This document shows positions 22,296 to 32,981 of a stretch of DNA of 64,000 nt, piece after piece. Each line of letters starts with the position of its first letter. Positions within the stretch are counted from its first letter, which is position 1. Source of the stretch: Sisyra terminalis (Eukaryota > Arthropoda > Insecta > Neuroptera > Sisyridae). The stretch is taken from assembly GCA_958496175.1 (NCBI GenBank), contig OY292275.1:46701701-46765700 (forward strand), in the 5' to 3' direction. The notes under the pieces are model-generated. The model searched no databases, was not told the origin of the DNA, and saw nothing but the letters and a program-made list of their open reading frames with translations. Made by a program: the position numbers and the translations under genes.

Positions 22296-23661
22296 TTATT
22301 CCACTCCATCATACTCGTGGCAGTAAGTGCAATCGGTATTTTTTAAAAATATCGATTCTGGATCAGGAACAAATTCAAATGCGCTTTGCGTTTCCGTACG
22401 TTCAGTATTATCTACAAAATTTTCTGCAGACCTAAAATGAAAACCACTTTAACCATATATTTGAAAAATTTTGAATTATTTTGTACCTTTTGTTAGTAGG
22501 CGCCCCATAATCAGTTTGAACGCAGGATGATTTTCGATGGAATATTTCAGTTTGACTTTCTTCCGTTTTCGATTTTTGGCATTCACAAGTTGATGGGGTT
22601 TCTTCTACAAAATTAGTTTGAGTATGCTTGTTAGAAACCAACGAAACGTTTTTCTTCTTATTTTCAATCAAAAAGCCATTTAGTTTTAGCCAAGACTTAG
22701 TACATCGTATCAATTTGTATTTGATTTTTGGTGTTTGTGGATCAGTTTTTGGATTCGTTATAACATAATCATTTTTTGTTTTTTTTGGAGTTTCGTTTAA
22801 ATTTTTCAAAGGAGTACATATATTATTGCAATGTGAACATTTATATTTTACAGGTGCTTCACCACAGCTATCCCATGAGTCTATATGTGTGGTACTATTT
22901 TTATTTGTAAGACCACTTTTTATTCTTAATGGATAGTAAACGACAGGACTGAATTCACACGTTTTAGATTTCTGTTTAATGTTCTTCTTAATTCTTTTTT
23001 CTGATTCATGTGGGTTCGAATAAATAGAACACGGCTTATAGTATAGCGTCGATTGCCTGGAAGCCGGGATGAAGGGTGAAAATTGATTCAATTCAGCTGA
23101 TTCTATAGATGAACATGATTTTGATAACATGGGTTCCCGTGGTACGTCATTGAAAATAAACTTTGATGAAGTTTGAGAACTTAATTTTTTATAAACTCGA
23201 GGAATCATTTTTGTATTCAGAATCTTATCAATATTTGTAAAACCTTCCTCCATTTCATCATTTCGAAGATCATATGTAAAAGTTTTTGACGATGATCGTA
23301 TAGAACTTGAAGATCTAGGTTTATTTTGGCTTAAATAATAATTTAACAAGTTGTCTTCATAGTTAACATCTAGAACTGGATCCTCTCGAAGATAATCAGT
23401 AGGTGTTTTTTGATTAAAACATTTTTTACAATTACGACTTTTATCGTAAAATATTCTTTCTTTGGGATGCACTAATGGTACCTTTGCATAGATTGTTTCT
23501 TCAACTATCGTTGGTGAATTTATTTTCATTTTTATTTTTTTATAGGTTGGATCCATAAGATGAGAATCAAACGAATTGTTCGATGATTGATCAGCTTTAA
23601 TTTGTTCTAGAATAATATTTCTTGAACTGTAATGATTTCCATTTATTTTGTGACTATACAT
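22296..23661 (-). CDS. Unknown cysteine-containing disordered protein, two exons
   Basis: Exon 1 is 23661-22487, a 55-bp intron (22486-22432) has GT-AG ends, and exon 2 is 22431-22296. Together they encode 436 residues. The ATG at 23661 is chosen because the frame is closed by a stop a few codons upstream. The protein is rich in Ser, Lys and Asn, lacks a signal peptide or membrane segment, and has scattered C-x2-C pairs: CKKC near residue 80, CSHC near 280, CEC near 365 and CTYCH at the end in exon 2. It may bind zinc, but no family is recognised. It is read divergently from the unknown gene at 29680, with the Jockey element between them. AATAAA overlaps the stop codon. Confidence 0.75.
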
Positions 23662-24315
23662 TTTAGCATAACAAAATTTATCAATACCTCAAAAAATTAT
23701 CAGTAAAAATATTAACATTTACCCAAAATTTAAATCATTTTCTGTAGCTGACTTTTTATTAAATAAAAGAAAATTGTATACCTACTTCGATCGTGCAAAA
23801 CAAATTTTATAGTAAAACTAGTAAGTTTGTAGATTTATTGGGTAAAATACAGCTTTTTGGGGTTTTCTGTTTTACGTCGAAAGAATTAATGTTTCGCAGG
23901 ATTATAAACATTCCAGTGAACTCCTTCAGATCGGAGTAGGTACTCAATGTTTCTTTTAGGCAAATTCATTTTTTAATTCTTCTTTTTACACTTTCTCTGA
24001 TTACTTCTGAGCTTTCTTCTCAATGTTATATGACGCTTTTTAAAGTGTATGTAGTCATCCATTTTCTTTTCTATATAATTATATTAAGGTTCGTTTTTTC
24101 TTTGTCAAATTTCCAACATTTTTGCGTTAGGGATTTACCATTCTTCTTCGCTGCTAACGTTCAAAGTTTTTACTCTCTTGAAGATCCATGATTTCGATTG
24201 ATTATTCCTTATAGTATGTTATTTTTCCCCCATTTCTCTATAACCGTTTTAAGAAATTTTAGTGCATTTTTTTTGTTCAAAAGTCAGTAGCCAGCTTATT
24301 AGCTCAAACTTATTA
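23662..24315. other. 5' flank of unknown gene, left part
   Basis: This is intergenic DNA between the 23661 start codon and the Jockey insertion. Promoter elements presumably lie here, but I could not define any. Confidence 0.4.
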
Positions 24316-24325
24316 GATTAATTAA

Positions 24326-24365
<40 letters not shown>

Positions 24366-24556
24366 TTATCATTTTTATTTATAATTTTTGAATCAGATAT
24401 AAATATATCTCTAACAAAATTTATTACAACTCTTAAGTCTAAAACTAAAAAAAAAAAAAAAAAAAAAAACTAGAGTAATTAGTCCTCCCTACACCTTTGT
24501 GTAGAATTGGATGTGGAAGGTGGGTCCATCATTGGCCTCGACTATTGATTTCAAAT

Positions 24557-27217
24557 TTACTCCATTAGGTTCAGTGGATCATTTCGCTTGAGTCTCGTGA
24601 AACGTTTGGCTTTTAAGATCTTCCTGGCTGATTGGTTCGGGTGTGAGTCAAGTCTTTTCTTGTAGGTTTTACTAATTTTCAAAGTGACTTCTTTGACTGT
24701 TTCAGTGTCGGTATCTCTAAGTATTATAGAATTTCGCACGTACTTAGGAGCGCCAATGATGGCTCTAATAATTTTCGATTGGCAGCGGTCTATTATTTGT
24801 AAATTTGAATTTTTAGCGGAACCCCAAAGTTGAACTCCGTACGTCCATATAGGTTTTATTATAGATTTGTATATGATGATTTTTGTTTCTAATTTTAATT
24901 TTGATTTTTTTCCAATGAGCCAATATAGTTTTTTAAATATTATATTCATTTGTTCCTTTTTCTTCGAGATGTGTTCACGCCAGGTTAATTTTTGGTCAAG
25001 ATGCATTCCCAGATATTTGACCGAGCTGCTTTGTGGTATGGATTTGTCGTTGATTGTGATCCTTGGACTTGTGATTTTTCTTAGGGTAAACGTGACTTGG
25101 ATTGATTTTTCATCATTGAGTTTAATTCCCCATTGGTCACACCATTTAGTTATGACATTTACATGTTCCTGTAGACGACGTTGGATTATTTTAGGATCTT
25201 TGTTGGTGTAAAGTAGAGCTGTATCATCTGCAAATGTGGTGGTTGTAATTTGATCGTTTGTTGGAAGATCGCTTGTAAAAATTAAGTATAATAGTGGGCC
25301 CAGAACACTGCCTTGTGGTACTCCCGCTTTTATAGTTCGCGACGAACTGAATTCCTTACCAAATTGAACCTGGAATGTTCTACTGGTGATGTAGCTGTTT
25401 AGAATTTTGTGGTATTGGATTGGTAGTAAGGAGTATATTTTGTAGAGTAAACCATTATGGTTGACTTTGTCGAAAGCTTGAGATACGTCGAGGAAAATTC
25501 CCGTACAGATTGATTTATTTTCTAAAGCATTTTTAATTTCGTTTACAACTCTGTGGACTTGTTCAATTGTACTGTGGTTTGATCTGAATCCATATTGATG
25601 TTGAGGGATGATTTTTAGTCTAGTAATATCCGCATTCAAATGTTCCAATAAGAGTTTTTCAAAAATTTTGGAAAGGATTGGTAACAGGCTGATGGGTCTG
25701 TATGAGTTAATTTTAGATAGTTCTTTTCCGGGTTTAGGGATAAGGATGATTTTTGCTTTTTTCCAGGAAGTAGGGTAATAATTTAGTCGAACGATTGCGT
25801 TGAGTATGTGAAGAATACCTTGATGACCGCTTAATGGTAACGATCTAAGTGCTTGTCCACTTATGTTGTCAATTCCGGGAGATTTTTTGAAGTTTAGCTC
25901 ATTTATTTTATTTGTCACCTGGTATATGGTAAATTTGATTTGATCTGATTTGTTAATTGGTCCTTGAATTTCGACAGGAACTGGTATTGGCGAGTTGTTC
26001 GTGAAAATGTCTTCTAAATAATTGGCAAATTCCTCACATTTATCCTTGTCATCTGTCATCCAATCGCCTTGACTATTTTTGATAATTTGTTTGGTAATCA
26101 TTGGTTTTTTAATGTTGCGGGTCGTCTTCCAGATAGAATTGTACGAGTCGGGTAAATGTGTCATTTGCGCTACTGAACGCTGTATGTTGTCGTTTTGCGC
26201 TTGACTAAGTGCTTTTTTAAGAAGATTTGTGGCGTTGTTTAAGGCATTTTTAGAGACTGGAGATCTAGTTTTTTGCCATTTTCTTTTGGCTTGCCTTTTT
26301 TTAGTTACCAATTCCAAGATTTTCGGCGCTGGAATATTCGTTTGTTGACTTTGTCTGAGAGGGTATCTGTGGATTGTTGATATATCCATACTTTCTTCTA
26401 GAGTTGATTGAAGATATTTAAGACTGTTGTCAATGTCTTCTTCACATTTAAGTTTTATATTGGGATTGAACGTTTTCTTGAAGACTTTTTGGAAATGTAC
26501 CCAGTTTATTCTTGGTTTCGTGTTGTTTGTTTGATTGATGGGATTTTTTAAGGAGAGGTTCAGGTTTATTATGGTTGGAGAGTGATCTGATGAAAGGTCC
26601 ATGGTAGTTAACAACATAATGTTTTTTGGATGAATATTTTTCGTAATTACAAAATCGATGATATCAGGTATTTTTCTACGGTCAGTCGGCCAGTAGGTTG
26701 GTAATCCTCCTGAGAAACAGCTAAGGTTTTGTTTTCGTATGGCTTGTAAGAGTTGTTTGCCTTTTGGAGATGTTAGTCTGGATCCCCAATAAGGTGATTT
26801 AGCATTAAAATCTCCCGCCATTATGAATGTTGAATTAAAATTTTCGAAAAATTTCTCAAAATGCGTAGATTTAACCGCGTATTTAGGAGGGCAATACACT
26901 GATACAAGGGTGAGATTTTGTGATTGCTCCGTTACATTTATTGCGGTGTATTGAAGGTGTCTGCTTTGCTTATTTTGAAGTGGATGATGACGAATTCGAT
27001 TTTTAATTAGTATGGCCGTTCCTCCACAGGGCTTGTCATCAGGATGATTGGTGGCGTAGCACGTGTATCCAAAAATTTTGAAGTTGTGTTTAGATGTCAG
27101 ATGTGTTTCGCAAATCAGCATAATGTCTACTTTATTAAAAGATAAGAAAAATTCTAATTCAAGTTTATGGTTTTGTAAACCGTTTGCATTCCATTGCACT
27201 ATCTTAAGAGTGTTCAT
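24557..27217 (-). CDS. Jockey ORF2: endonuclease-reverse transcriptase
   Basis: The 886-residue polyprotein nicks target DNA and reverse transcribes the element RNA. The AP-type endonuclease occupies about residues 1-230: QWNANG at 8-13, catalytic Glu in ICETHL (37), Asp/Asn in AGDFNAK (136/138) and the SSDH motif (209-212). A linker follows, then reverse transcriptase at about 480-740 with KKAKIILIPKPGK, YRPISLLP, QYGFR, the acidic FLDVSQAFD block (near 575), AGVPQGSVLGPLLY (near 632) and the catalytic FADD (662-665). There are no internal stops. Length is near that of other Jockey ORF2 proteins. The ATG overlaps the ORF1 stop by one base (TAATG), suggesting termination-reinitiation, as described for the SART1 element. 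Confidence 0.95.
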   Translation of the reverse strand: MNTLKIVQWNANGLQNHKLELEFFLSFNKVDIMLICETHLTSKHNFKIFGYTCYATNHPDDKPCGGTAILIKNRIRHHPLQNKQSRHLQYTAINVTEQSQNLTLVSVYCPPKYAVKSTHFEKFFENFNSTFIMAGDFNAKSPYWGSRLTSPKGKQLLQAIRKQNLSCFSGGLPTYWPTDRRKIPDIIDFVITKNIHPKNIMLLTTMDLSSDHSPTIINLNLSLKNPINQTNNTKPRINWVHFQKVFKKTFNPNIKLKCEEDIDNSLKYLQSTLEESMDISTIHRYPLRQSQQTNIPAPKILELVTKKRQAKRKWQKTRSPVSKNALNNATNLLKKALSQAQNDNIQRSVAQMTHLPDSYNSIWKTTRNIKKPMITKQIIKNSQGDWMTDDKDKCEEFANYLEDIFTNNSPIPVPVEIQGPINKSDQIKFTIYQVTNKINELNFKKSPGIDNISGQALRSLPLSGHQGILHILNAIVRLNYYPTSWKKAKIILIPKPGKELSKINSYRPISLLPILSKIFEKLLLEHLNADITRLKIIPQHQYGFRSNHSTIEQVHRVVNEIKNALENKSICTGIFLDVSQAFDKVNHNGLLYKIYSLLPIQYHKILNSYITSRTFQVQFGKEFSSSRTIKAGVPQGSVLGPLLYLIFTSDLPTNDQITTTTFADDTALLYTNKDPKIIQRRLQEHVNVITKWCDQWGIKLNDEKSIQVTFTLRKITSPRITINDKSIPQSSSVKYLGMHLDQKLTWREHISKKKEQMNIIFKKLYWLIGKKSKLKLETKIIIYKSIIKPIWTYGVQLWGSAKNSNLQIIDRCQSKIIRAIIGAPKYVRNSIILRDTDTETVKEVTLKISKTYKKRLDSHPNQSARKILKAKRFTRLKRNDPLNLME

Positions 27218-28530
27218 TATTTAACAAACTTGATTAAAATTTCCATTTGCTGTCGTTGCAGCTCCTGCATTTGCTGGATTGAACCTGCCAATTGTTGAAT
27301 ACTATTTACAATTAGCATCAACATTTGGGTGAGGTTTTCGGTATTGTTGTCAATTGTTGGCACTGATGATTCTTTAGGTTTCAAAGCCTCTGCATATGAA
27401 ATAGTTTGTTGCGGCCTATTTGAAGTTATTCTTGGATTTGCCCTTGGCTGGTTAGTTATTTGCTCGGTAAATTTTGGTGTAATAGGTGCATGGAGCTGGA
27501 AATGCTCTGCTTTTTTATTCATGGTATTAATGGCAATGTAAACTGGACAACCCCTATAATTGGCTGTGTGGTTTTCGCCACAGTTGCTACATCGTTTTTT
27601 GGTTACATCTTTTTTGTCATTCGGACAATCGGAGGTCCGATGGTTGCATCCACAAGCTACACAAGTACTTTTTAGCTTGCAATAAGCTTTGGTGTGCCCG
27701 AATTCCTGGCAATTAAGGCATTGGATAGGACCTGATCGTTTGTGAGGCTCTTCGATGGTGATTTTTCGGTGAAGTACGAATCTTAATTCATAGATTGGAT
27801 GCACTTTACCTTTTGCAGGCTTAGGAGAGTCGGCAGCTAATTCAATTTTGAACATAGGTTGGGGTTGCTTGAATTTGTTCAGTATATTGTGAACCCAGTT
27901 CACTTTAAAACCCATGTTTTCTAGGTCTTGTTTGATTTCCATGGGATCAACTTGGTAGTCAATGCCTTTTATTACTACTCTGAGCCCTTTTTGGTTCTTG
28001 GCTTGAAATGAATAGTACTGTTTTTGGTGATCATCCAACCATTTAGTAACGACTGTGTAATCAGTTTCGTCGGATAATTGCAATTTTGTCTCGAAAAGGG
28101 CTCCTTTTTTCAGGTCTACGATGTAAAAGTTATTTTTTATTTGTTTTTTCAATTGATCGTGCAGAAATTGGGAACTCCTTTCGCGAATGAAAATTGGTGG
28201 CGGTTTAGATTTTTTTCCTGCTGCCTCATCGATTATTGTTAATGGGTCAAACCGATTTGATAATTCGATGCTACTTTTTTGCAAGCCAGCATTTGATGTT
28301 GTAATATTCCGTGTCGTTGCTCCGCGTTTACGTTTTTTGTTGACCACAGGAAAATAGCGTAAAATACCGCTGTGATCATCATTGTTGGTGTCGTTGATGC
28401 TTGTTTCCATAGATTTGTCAATAATTGGAGATGCCATTGTCGAAGGATTCACTGCGGGAGATTTTGGGTTTGCAAGTTTCGAAGATTTTAAATTATATTT
28501 GTCATAATAATAGTAGTAGTCTTTCGGCAT
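27217..28530 (-). CDS. Jockey ORF1: nucleic-acid-binding Gag-like protein
   Basis: The 437-residue protein is expected to bind the element RNA and build the ribonucleoprotein. Residues about 180-265 fit the PRE_C2HC region that precedes zinc knuckles in Jockey ORF1 proteins. Three CCHC-type knuckles follow: CLNCQEFGHTKAYC (271-284), CVACGCNHRTSDC (290-302) and CSNCGENHTANYRGC (314-328). A lysine/arginine cluster KKRKRG lies near 65. The C-terminus is glutamine-rich (QQLAGSIQQMQELQRQQ), possibly a short coiled coil. The start is the ATG at 28530. The gene ends in the TAATG junction with ORF2. Confidence 0.93.
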   Translation of the reverse strand: MPKDYYYYYDKYNLKSSKLANPKSPAVNPSTMASPIIDKSMETSINDTNNDDHSGILRYFPVVNKKRKRGATTRNITTSNAGLQKSSIELSNRFDPLTIIDEAAGKKSKPPPIFIRERSSQFLHDQLKKQIKNNFYIVDLKKGALFETKLQLSDETDYTVVTKWLDDHQKQYYSFQAKNQKGLRVVIKGIDYQVDPMEIKQDLENMGFKVNWVHNILNKFKQPQPMFKIELAADSPKPAKGKVHPIYELRFVLHRKITIEEPHKRSGPIQCLNCQEFGHTKAYCKLKSTCVACGCNHRTSDCPNDKKDVTKKRCSNCGENHTANYRGCPVYIAINTMNKKAEHFQLHAPITPKFTEQITNQPRANPRITSNRPQQTISYAEALKPKESSVPTIDNNTENLTQMLMLIVNSIQQLAGSIQQMQELQRQQMEILIKFVK

Positions 28531-28911
28531 TTCGCCGTAAACACATCACTATCACGATAACACTGCCACAAGTAAACTGTCAATAAATGTTTGTTATTAG
28601 TGGTCATAAAAATGTTATAAATAAAAATGAGCACGATGAACTGACAACTAATTGTAATTAACAAATTAAAGAAGTTCGAATTGTTTAATTATTTGTTGAC
28701 AATGCGGTAATGTATGTATCACACACAATTTCACAAACAAACACTCCAGGTCAATGCCCTGAGATATTCAAAAATTTGCACTAACCTGCATTGTATCTAT
28801 TTACACTTAGACAATTTTTCGAATTAAATCTCGAATTACTTGGTAGCACTTGCAATTTGCTCTGTCCCGTCCGACGAACGTTTAGAGAATGATTAATTAA
28901 TCTTAACGGTA

Positions 28912-29064
28912 AATTTTTAAAAGAAATCCCTGTTAAAAAAGGTGTTTAAAAGCATTTTAAATGTTAAAAACAACCATTAGAAGTCGTTTAAAGTTATTAA
29001 AAGTGCTTTGAATGTAATGATTTCAAAATGCCTTTCTTTAACAGAGATTTAAGTATTTAAAAAT
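28912..29064. repeat. Short inverted-repeat element beside Jockey
   Basis: The ends AAATCCCTGTTAAA and TTTAACAGAGATTT, each followed outward by an AT-rich TTTTTAAA stretch, are inverted copies about 150 bp apart. The interior repeats TTTAAAAG-like words. It is probably a small MITE lying next to the Jockey target site. Confidence 0.45.
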
Positions 29065-29679
29065 TTTCAACTCATGCTAACACTGTACACGAAGGTATGT
29101 GATAATAAATTATTTTCAAATTGGTATTTACAATTAACCCAAAAATATTGTAAGAATATTTAAAAGTTTCTAAGGATATTCAAAAGCTTTTGATATTGTT
29201 TAAATCATTCGAATAAATTATTATAACTAATTTCAGTTACATATTAGGTTCCTATATTTGATATTTTTTTTTATACTGTATACTGTATAACTTACTTTAT
29301 TTTATTAATATTAATAAAAAAATAGTTATTAATTTTAAAGCATAGCGTAGAACTTACATGAGCTTATATCAATGTTAATAATTTAAATGATCACATCGGT
29401 TTTATTAAATGTTAAATATAGGCAATTCGTGTATTTCCTTTGTGAACATTTAATATGTATTAATAAATATTACTCATAAAAACCAGATTTATTAATTCTA
29501 TTGGAAAATTGTCACCTCAGAAAATCTCAAAAAATTTAAACTGATCTCAGAAACTTCAACTTTAAATGTTTCTATTTATTGCAGGATAAACTTAATACCA
29601 TAATACCATAGAAATTTGGTAATTATTTGCTACGAAATTTATAAATTGTCAAATTTGAAAATTATAAGTATAAAATAAT

Positions 29680-32600
29680 ATGGAAGATGAACATAAATCA
29701 GAACATAAATCAGAAGTAATATAATCGTATGTTCAAATCAATCAATTAAAGGTTGATGTAATTTTTTAGCTTAAATTAAAAACATCGGAGAAAAATAATT
29801 TATCTCCAGTTTACGTTGATTACTCTGCAAATTTGAAACAGTACATGGCCGTACAAGAAGTACCCAATTTTGGAGTTCAGGGATATTTTGCCGTGTCTCG
29901 AAAACCCATTTATAATTTGTAAGTCTCGCTTAATTATATGTTCAGCTTTTCATATTATTTGTTTTTTTAAGAGATGATAAAAGAACCGAAGACGTTCTGG
30001 AAAATATTTTCGATGAAACTAATTGCCAAGTGTTTGATGAAAAATACGATCAAACTGATGAATATGAATATTTAGATTTATCAGGTTTACCTAATGGCAG
30101 AAATAAACATGGAAATTCAGAAAATGTGTACTTTTTAGCCCCTAAGAATGACGATATTGTAACTTCACAAAATAATTTACTATATGATATTGGTAACAAA
30201 TTTTTAAATCTAATTAGTGTTTTACAAAAGTTATATTTAAAAATTTTCATAGATGCGAAATATAGTCAGAAAATAGCGGCTGTTAGATTAGAAAAATCAA
30301 TTTCAGTAGAAAATTTGGTTCAACAAAAATTTGATGGCAATACTTCAAGTAAGTATTTGCAAAAAGTAATAAATGAAAAAGAAATTACGGATGATAAAAT
30401 ATTACTGTTGAAGATTTATCCATACAAAACCAGGAAAAACATATCAATAATTCGAATTCGGAAAGTAGTAGAGAAGTTTTAACAAAAGATAAAACAACTT
30501 TTGGCAAACAATTTGATGAGAACAGTTCAGGTAGTACCGAAGGTTTATCGTTTTGCAAAAACGAAACCAAAATTTTTACGTCAGAGACAATTTTGAACAA
30601 TGTGTGTTCCGATTTAATGATCGAAATGCAGAACTACTTGGATTCGGAGAATTTTCTATCCGTGGAAAAAATGTTGGGAAAAGAGATCGGTATGATATTT
30701 GGTAAGTGAAAATGATCATGAGCAATTCTTAAAAATAGCTTTAACAGAATAGCTCAAGAAAAAATGGGTTAAAAAGCAAAATATCTGCAAAAATGAATAA
30801 GCTTGGAAAAATTATAGTTAATGAGGAGTTGTAATATTCTTCTTCGTTATAGTTTTAGTTGATTTCCTTTGGGTGAAATGATCTAACTGAGTTTGATTTT
30901 CTTACAGATATTTATTTAACAATGTTATCAACTTATGCACTTATAATTATACCGTCAAACGATTTCCACATAGTTAATCCTGAGCTCTAATTACTACATT
31001 CTATTACTATGGTATATAACTAGACTTTCAAGGAAAAGATTCTAAAAAGTTCCGGCTATGAATTGTAGGTCATACTTTCCAAATTATTAATCCTTAAAAA
31101 AATTAATCAACATATAAATTATAATGTGGTATAATTTGTATAGTAAAGTTTAGAACAATTTTCCAGAAAGTTTAGCAATACACCTACCGTAGTAATAGAT
31201 TATAGTAATAAGAGTTCAGTATTAACTATGTGAAAATAGTTTCACGATATAATTTTAAGTGTATAAGTTGAGAATATTGTGTAAATCAATGAAACTATAA
31301 TTTATAGTTTAACTATAATTTAACTAATAATTTCACTTATTTTACCTTTCATACTTTTGAAACTATTTTACATAATCAAAATAAGATTTTTTCGCTGACT
31401 TTGAACAGTTATACTGTGTAGACAATATATAGAATATATTGCGGTCCAATTTATGTAGTATAGTTTAATATAATAATAAATTGGACCGCAATATATTCTA
31501 TATATTGTATACACAGTATTTTACATAAATTAGACAACATATTTTGTACATCGTTTAAAGAGCATCACTGTACAAAGTTAGAGAAAAATTTAATCTTATA
31601 TATTAAAATTGTTGATCGGTGAAACTTTTCGTTGGTGGGGAGAAATAGTCTCTCTCACTCCAGCCGCATCCATTCCATGCATATTACTACTTGCATTGTA
31701 TTTGAACTACTAAACTCAACAGATCTCTCTCACTCACTCTTCTCCACTAAAATTGCATTTCATTATAGTTAAAGCAGCTGATCTTTGTCCGTAATACTTT
31801 CCGTTAGGATGAAGCCTAACGGGCCTACATTATTTTGGCCTTAAAAACTTAAAAAAATAGTCCAATGAGAGTTATAGATTTTACCAGTTTTTAAAACTCC
31901 CGTCCGTTTTTGGGCGTTTTAGGCTTTTTTATTGTATCTTCCAGATATGTTGTGCGCTCTTTGTTGACAATAATATTACGGACCCTTGTTATAATATAAT
32001 TTTAAATTTCTTAAGAATTATGTGCTATAGTATAATTTGCAATTAGCGATTTTGATGTGTCGGTTTTGGTATTTTTAATTCTTTCATCTCCATTAGCTTT
32101 CTCAATCCTTTACCTGTACTTTCCCATTTAATTCTTTCATTACAATTTTGCGAATTTTTTGGCTGTAACTATTTTGTTGAGGCTATTTTGATGAGGGGAA
32201 ACTTATTTCAAGTTAACAAATACAACGAAAGATTGTAAATTATTTGAAGGCAATTTAAATAAAAACCATGAAAAAGTTAATGAAGTATTTAATAAAAACA
32301 TTGAAGATTATTTTTCCTCTTCGAGCACTGACTTTGGTTACCAATCAAGTATAAGTGAATCTGATTCTGATCAATTTTGTGTCACTAATTTGAACAAACC
32401 GAAAGAAAATATTGGCCGATGTAAGAAATTTATCAATATTTTTGATGAAAATTTTGAAAAACATGAAAAGAACTACGATGAACCAATTTACAACAAGCAT
32501 TTGTTTGATCCCAAGGAAAATATAAAATCGAATGCGAAGATTCGGAATATTCCAGCAAAAGAACAAAGAGATAAAAAAATTCATATTTCAAAATCGTTTC

Positions 32601-32944
32601 CAACTTCTCTTTTCATTGAGGACAACAGTTCTATGCAACACGTTTGTTGTTCAAAGAAAAATCAAAAAATCAATGTACGGCCAAAGGAAAGGAAGCCACA
32701 TTGTAATGGTCCAAGAAAATGTAACACCTATGCGAAATATTACAACAGAGATCTACAAAATGACTGGAAAATCTCGCATTGGCTTGCGGAAGGGGATGAG
32801 GTTTATTACGAAATGGTCCCTTACGAGGAAATAAATTTGATATTTCCAAATGACGAAATGGCAGACTTGTATTTTGAAAACAAGAAACGGAAAAGTAGAA
32901 CTTTTTCGTCAAGAAATTGTCCGCTATGTTTGCAACCTTTATAA
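29680..32944 (+). CDS. Unknown gene with one-base frameshift, four exons
   Basis: Exons are 29680-29715, 29770-29918, 29972-30701 and 32196-32944, all with GT-AG introns (54, 53 and 1494 bp) and consistent phases. Exon 3 changes frame at the AAAA run 30396-30399. The upstream frame stops at 30482 (231 residues). The downstream frame runs open to the good donor G|GTAAGT at 30702 and joins exon 4 in phase. Total exon length is 1664 nt, one short of a multiple of three, so a single missing base explains it. The product would be about 554 residues, acidic and low-complexity (Asn, Lys, Glu), with cysteine pairs near the end (HVCCS, RNCPLC). No family is recognised. AATAAA is at 32976. It is either a sequencing or assembly error, an allele, or a young pseudogene. 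Confidence 0.65.
31412..31518. repeat. Perfect-arm hairpin element in intron
   Basis: Arms of 42 bp (31412-31453 and 31477-31518) are inverted copies with one mismatch, centred on GCGGTCCAATTTA, with a loop of about 23 nt. The ends read TACTGTGTA and TACACAGTA. It lies in the third intron of the 29680 gene and is probably a tiny MITE. Confidence 0.65.
31786..31985. repeat. Possible MITE in intron
   Basis: GTCCGTAATA near 31787 faces its inverted match near 31972-31982. Just inside the left end is a perfect hairpin CCGTTAGG-ATGAAG-CCTAACGG (31800-31821). It lies in the same intron as the hairpin at 31412. Confidence 0.35.
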
Positions 32945-32981
32945 GTTATTTATAAATGTTGTATGTAAAGTATAAAATAAA

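Larger units (their letters stand above)
24330..28890 (-). mobile_element. Full-length Jockey-clade non-LTR retrotransposon
   Basis: The element of about 4.56 kb is read on the minus strand: 5' UTR (28890-28531), ORF1 (28530-27217), ORF2 (27217-24557), a 3' UTR of about 190 bp and a poly(A) tail (the T-run ending at 24364 on plus). A perfect 14-bp target-site duplication GATTAATTAATCTT flanks it (24316-24329 and 28891-28904), itself centred on a palindrome. Both ORFs are intact, and a truncated copy at 13948-15190 is almost identical, so the family was recently active. The 3' UTR holds a 23-U tract (plus-strand A-run 24447-24469). There is no RNase H domain, as is usual for Jockey. Confidence 0.95.

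Noticed and set aside
24867..25211. 114-codon plus-strand ORF, also present on the opposite strand of the copy at 14315-14659
   Set aside because: It is the antisense shadow of the Jockey reverse-transcriptase region. Its exact repetition only reflects near-identity of the two element copies.
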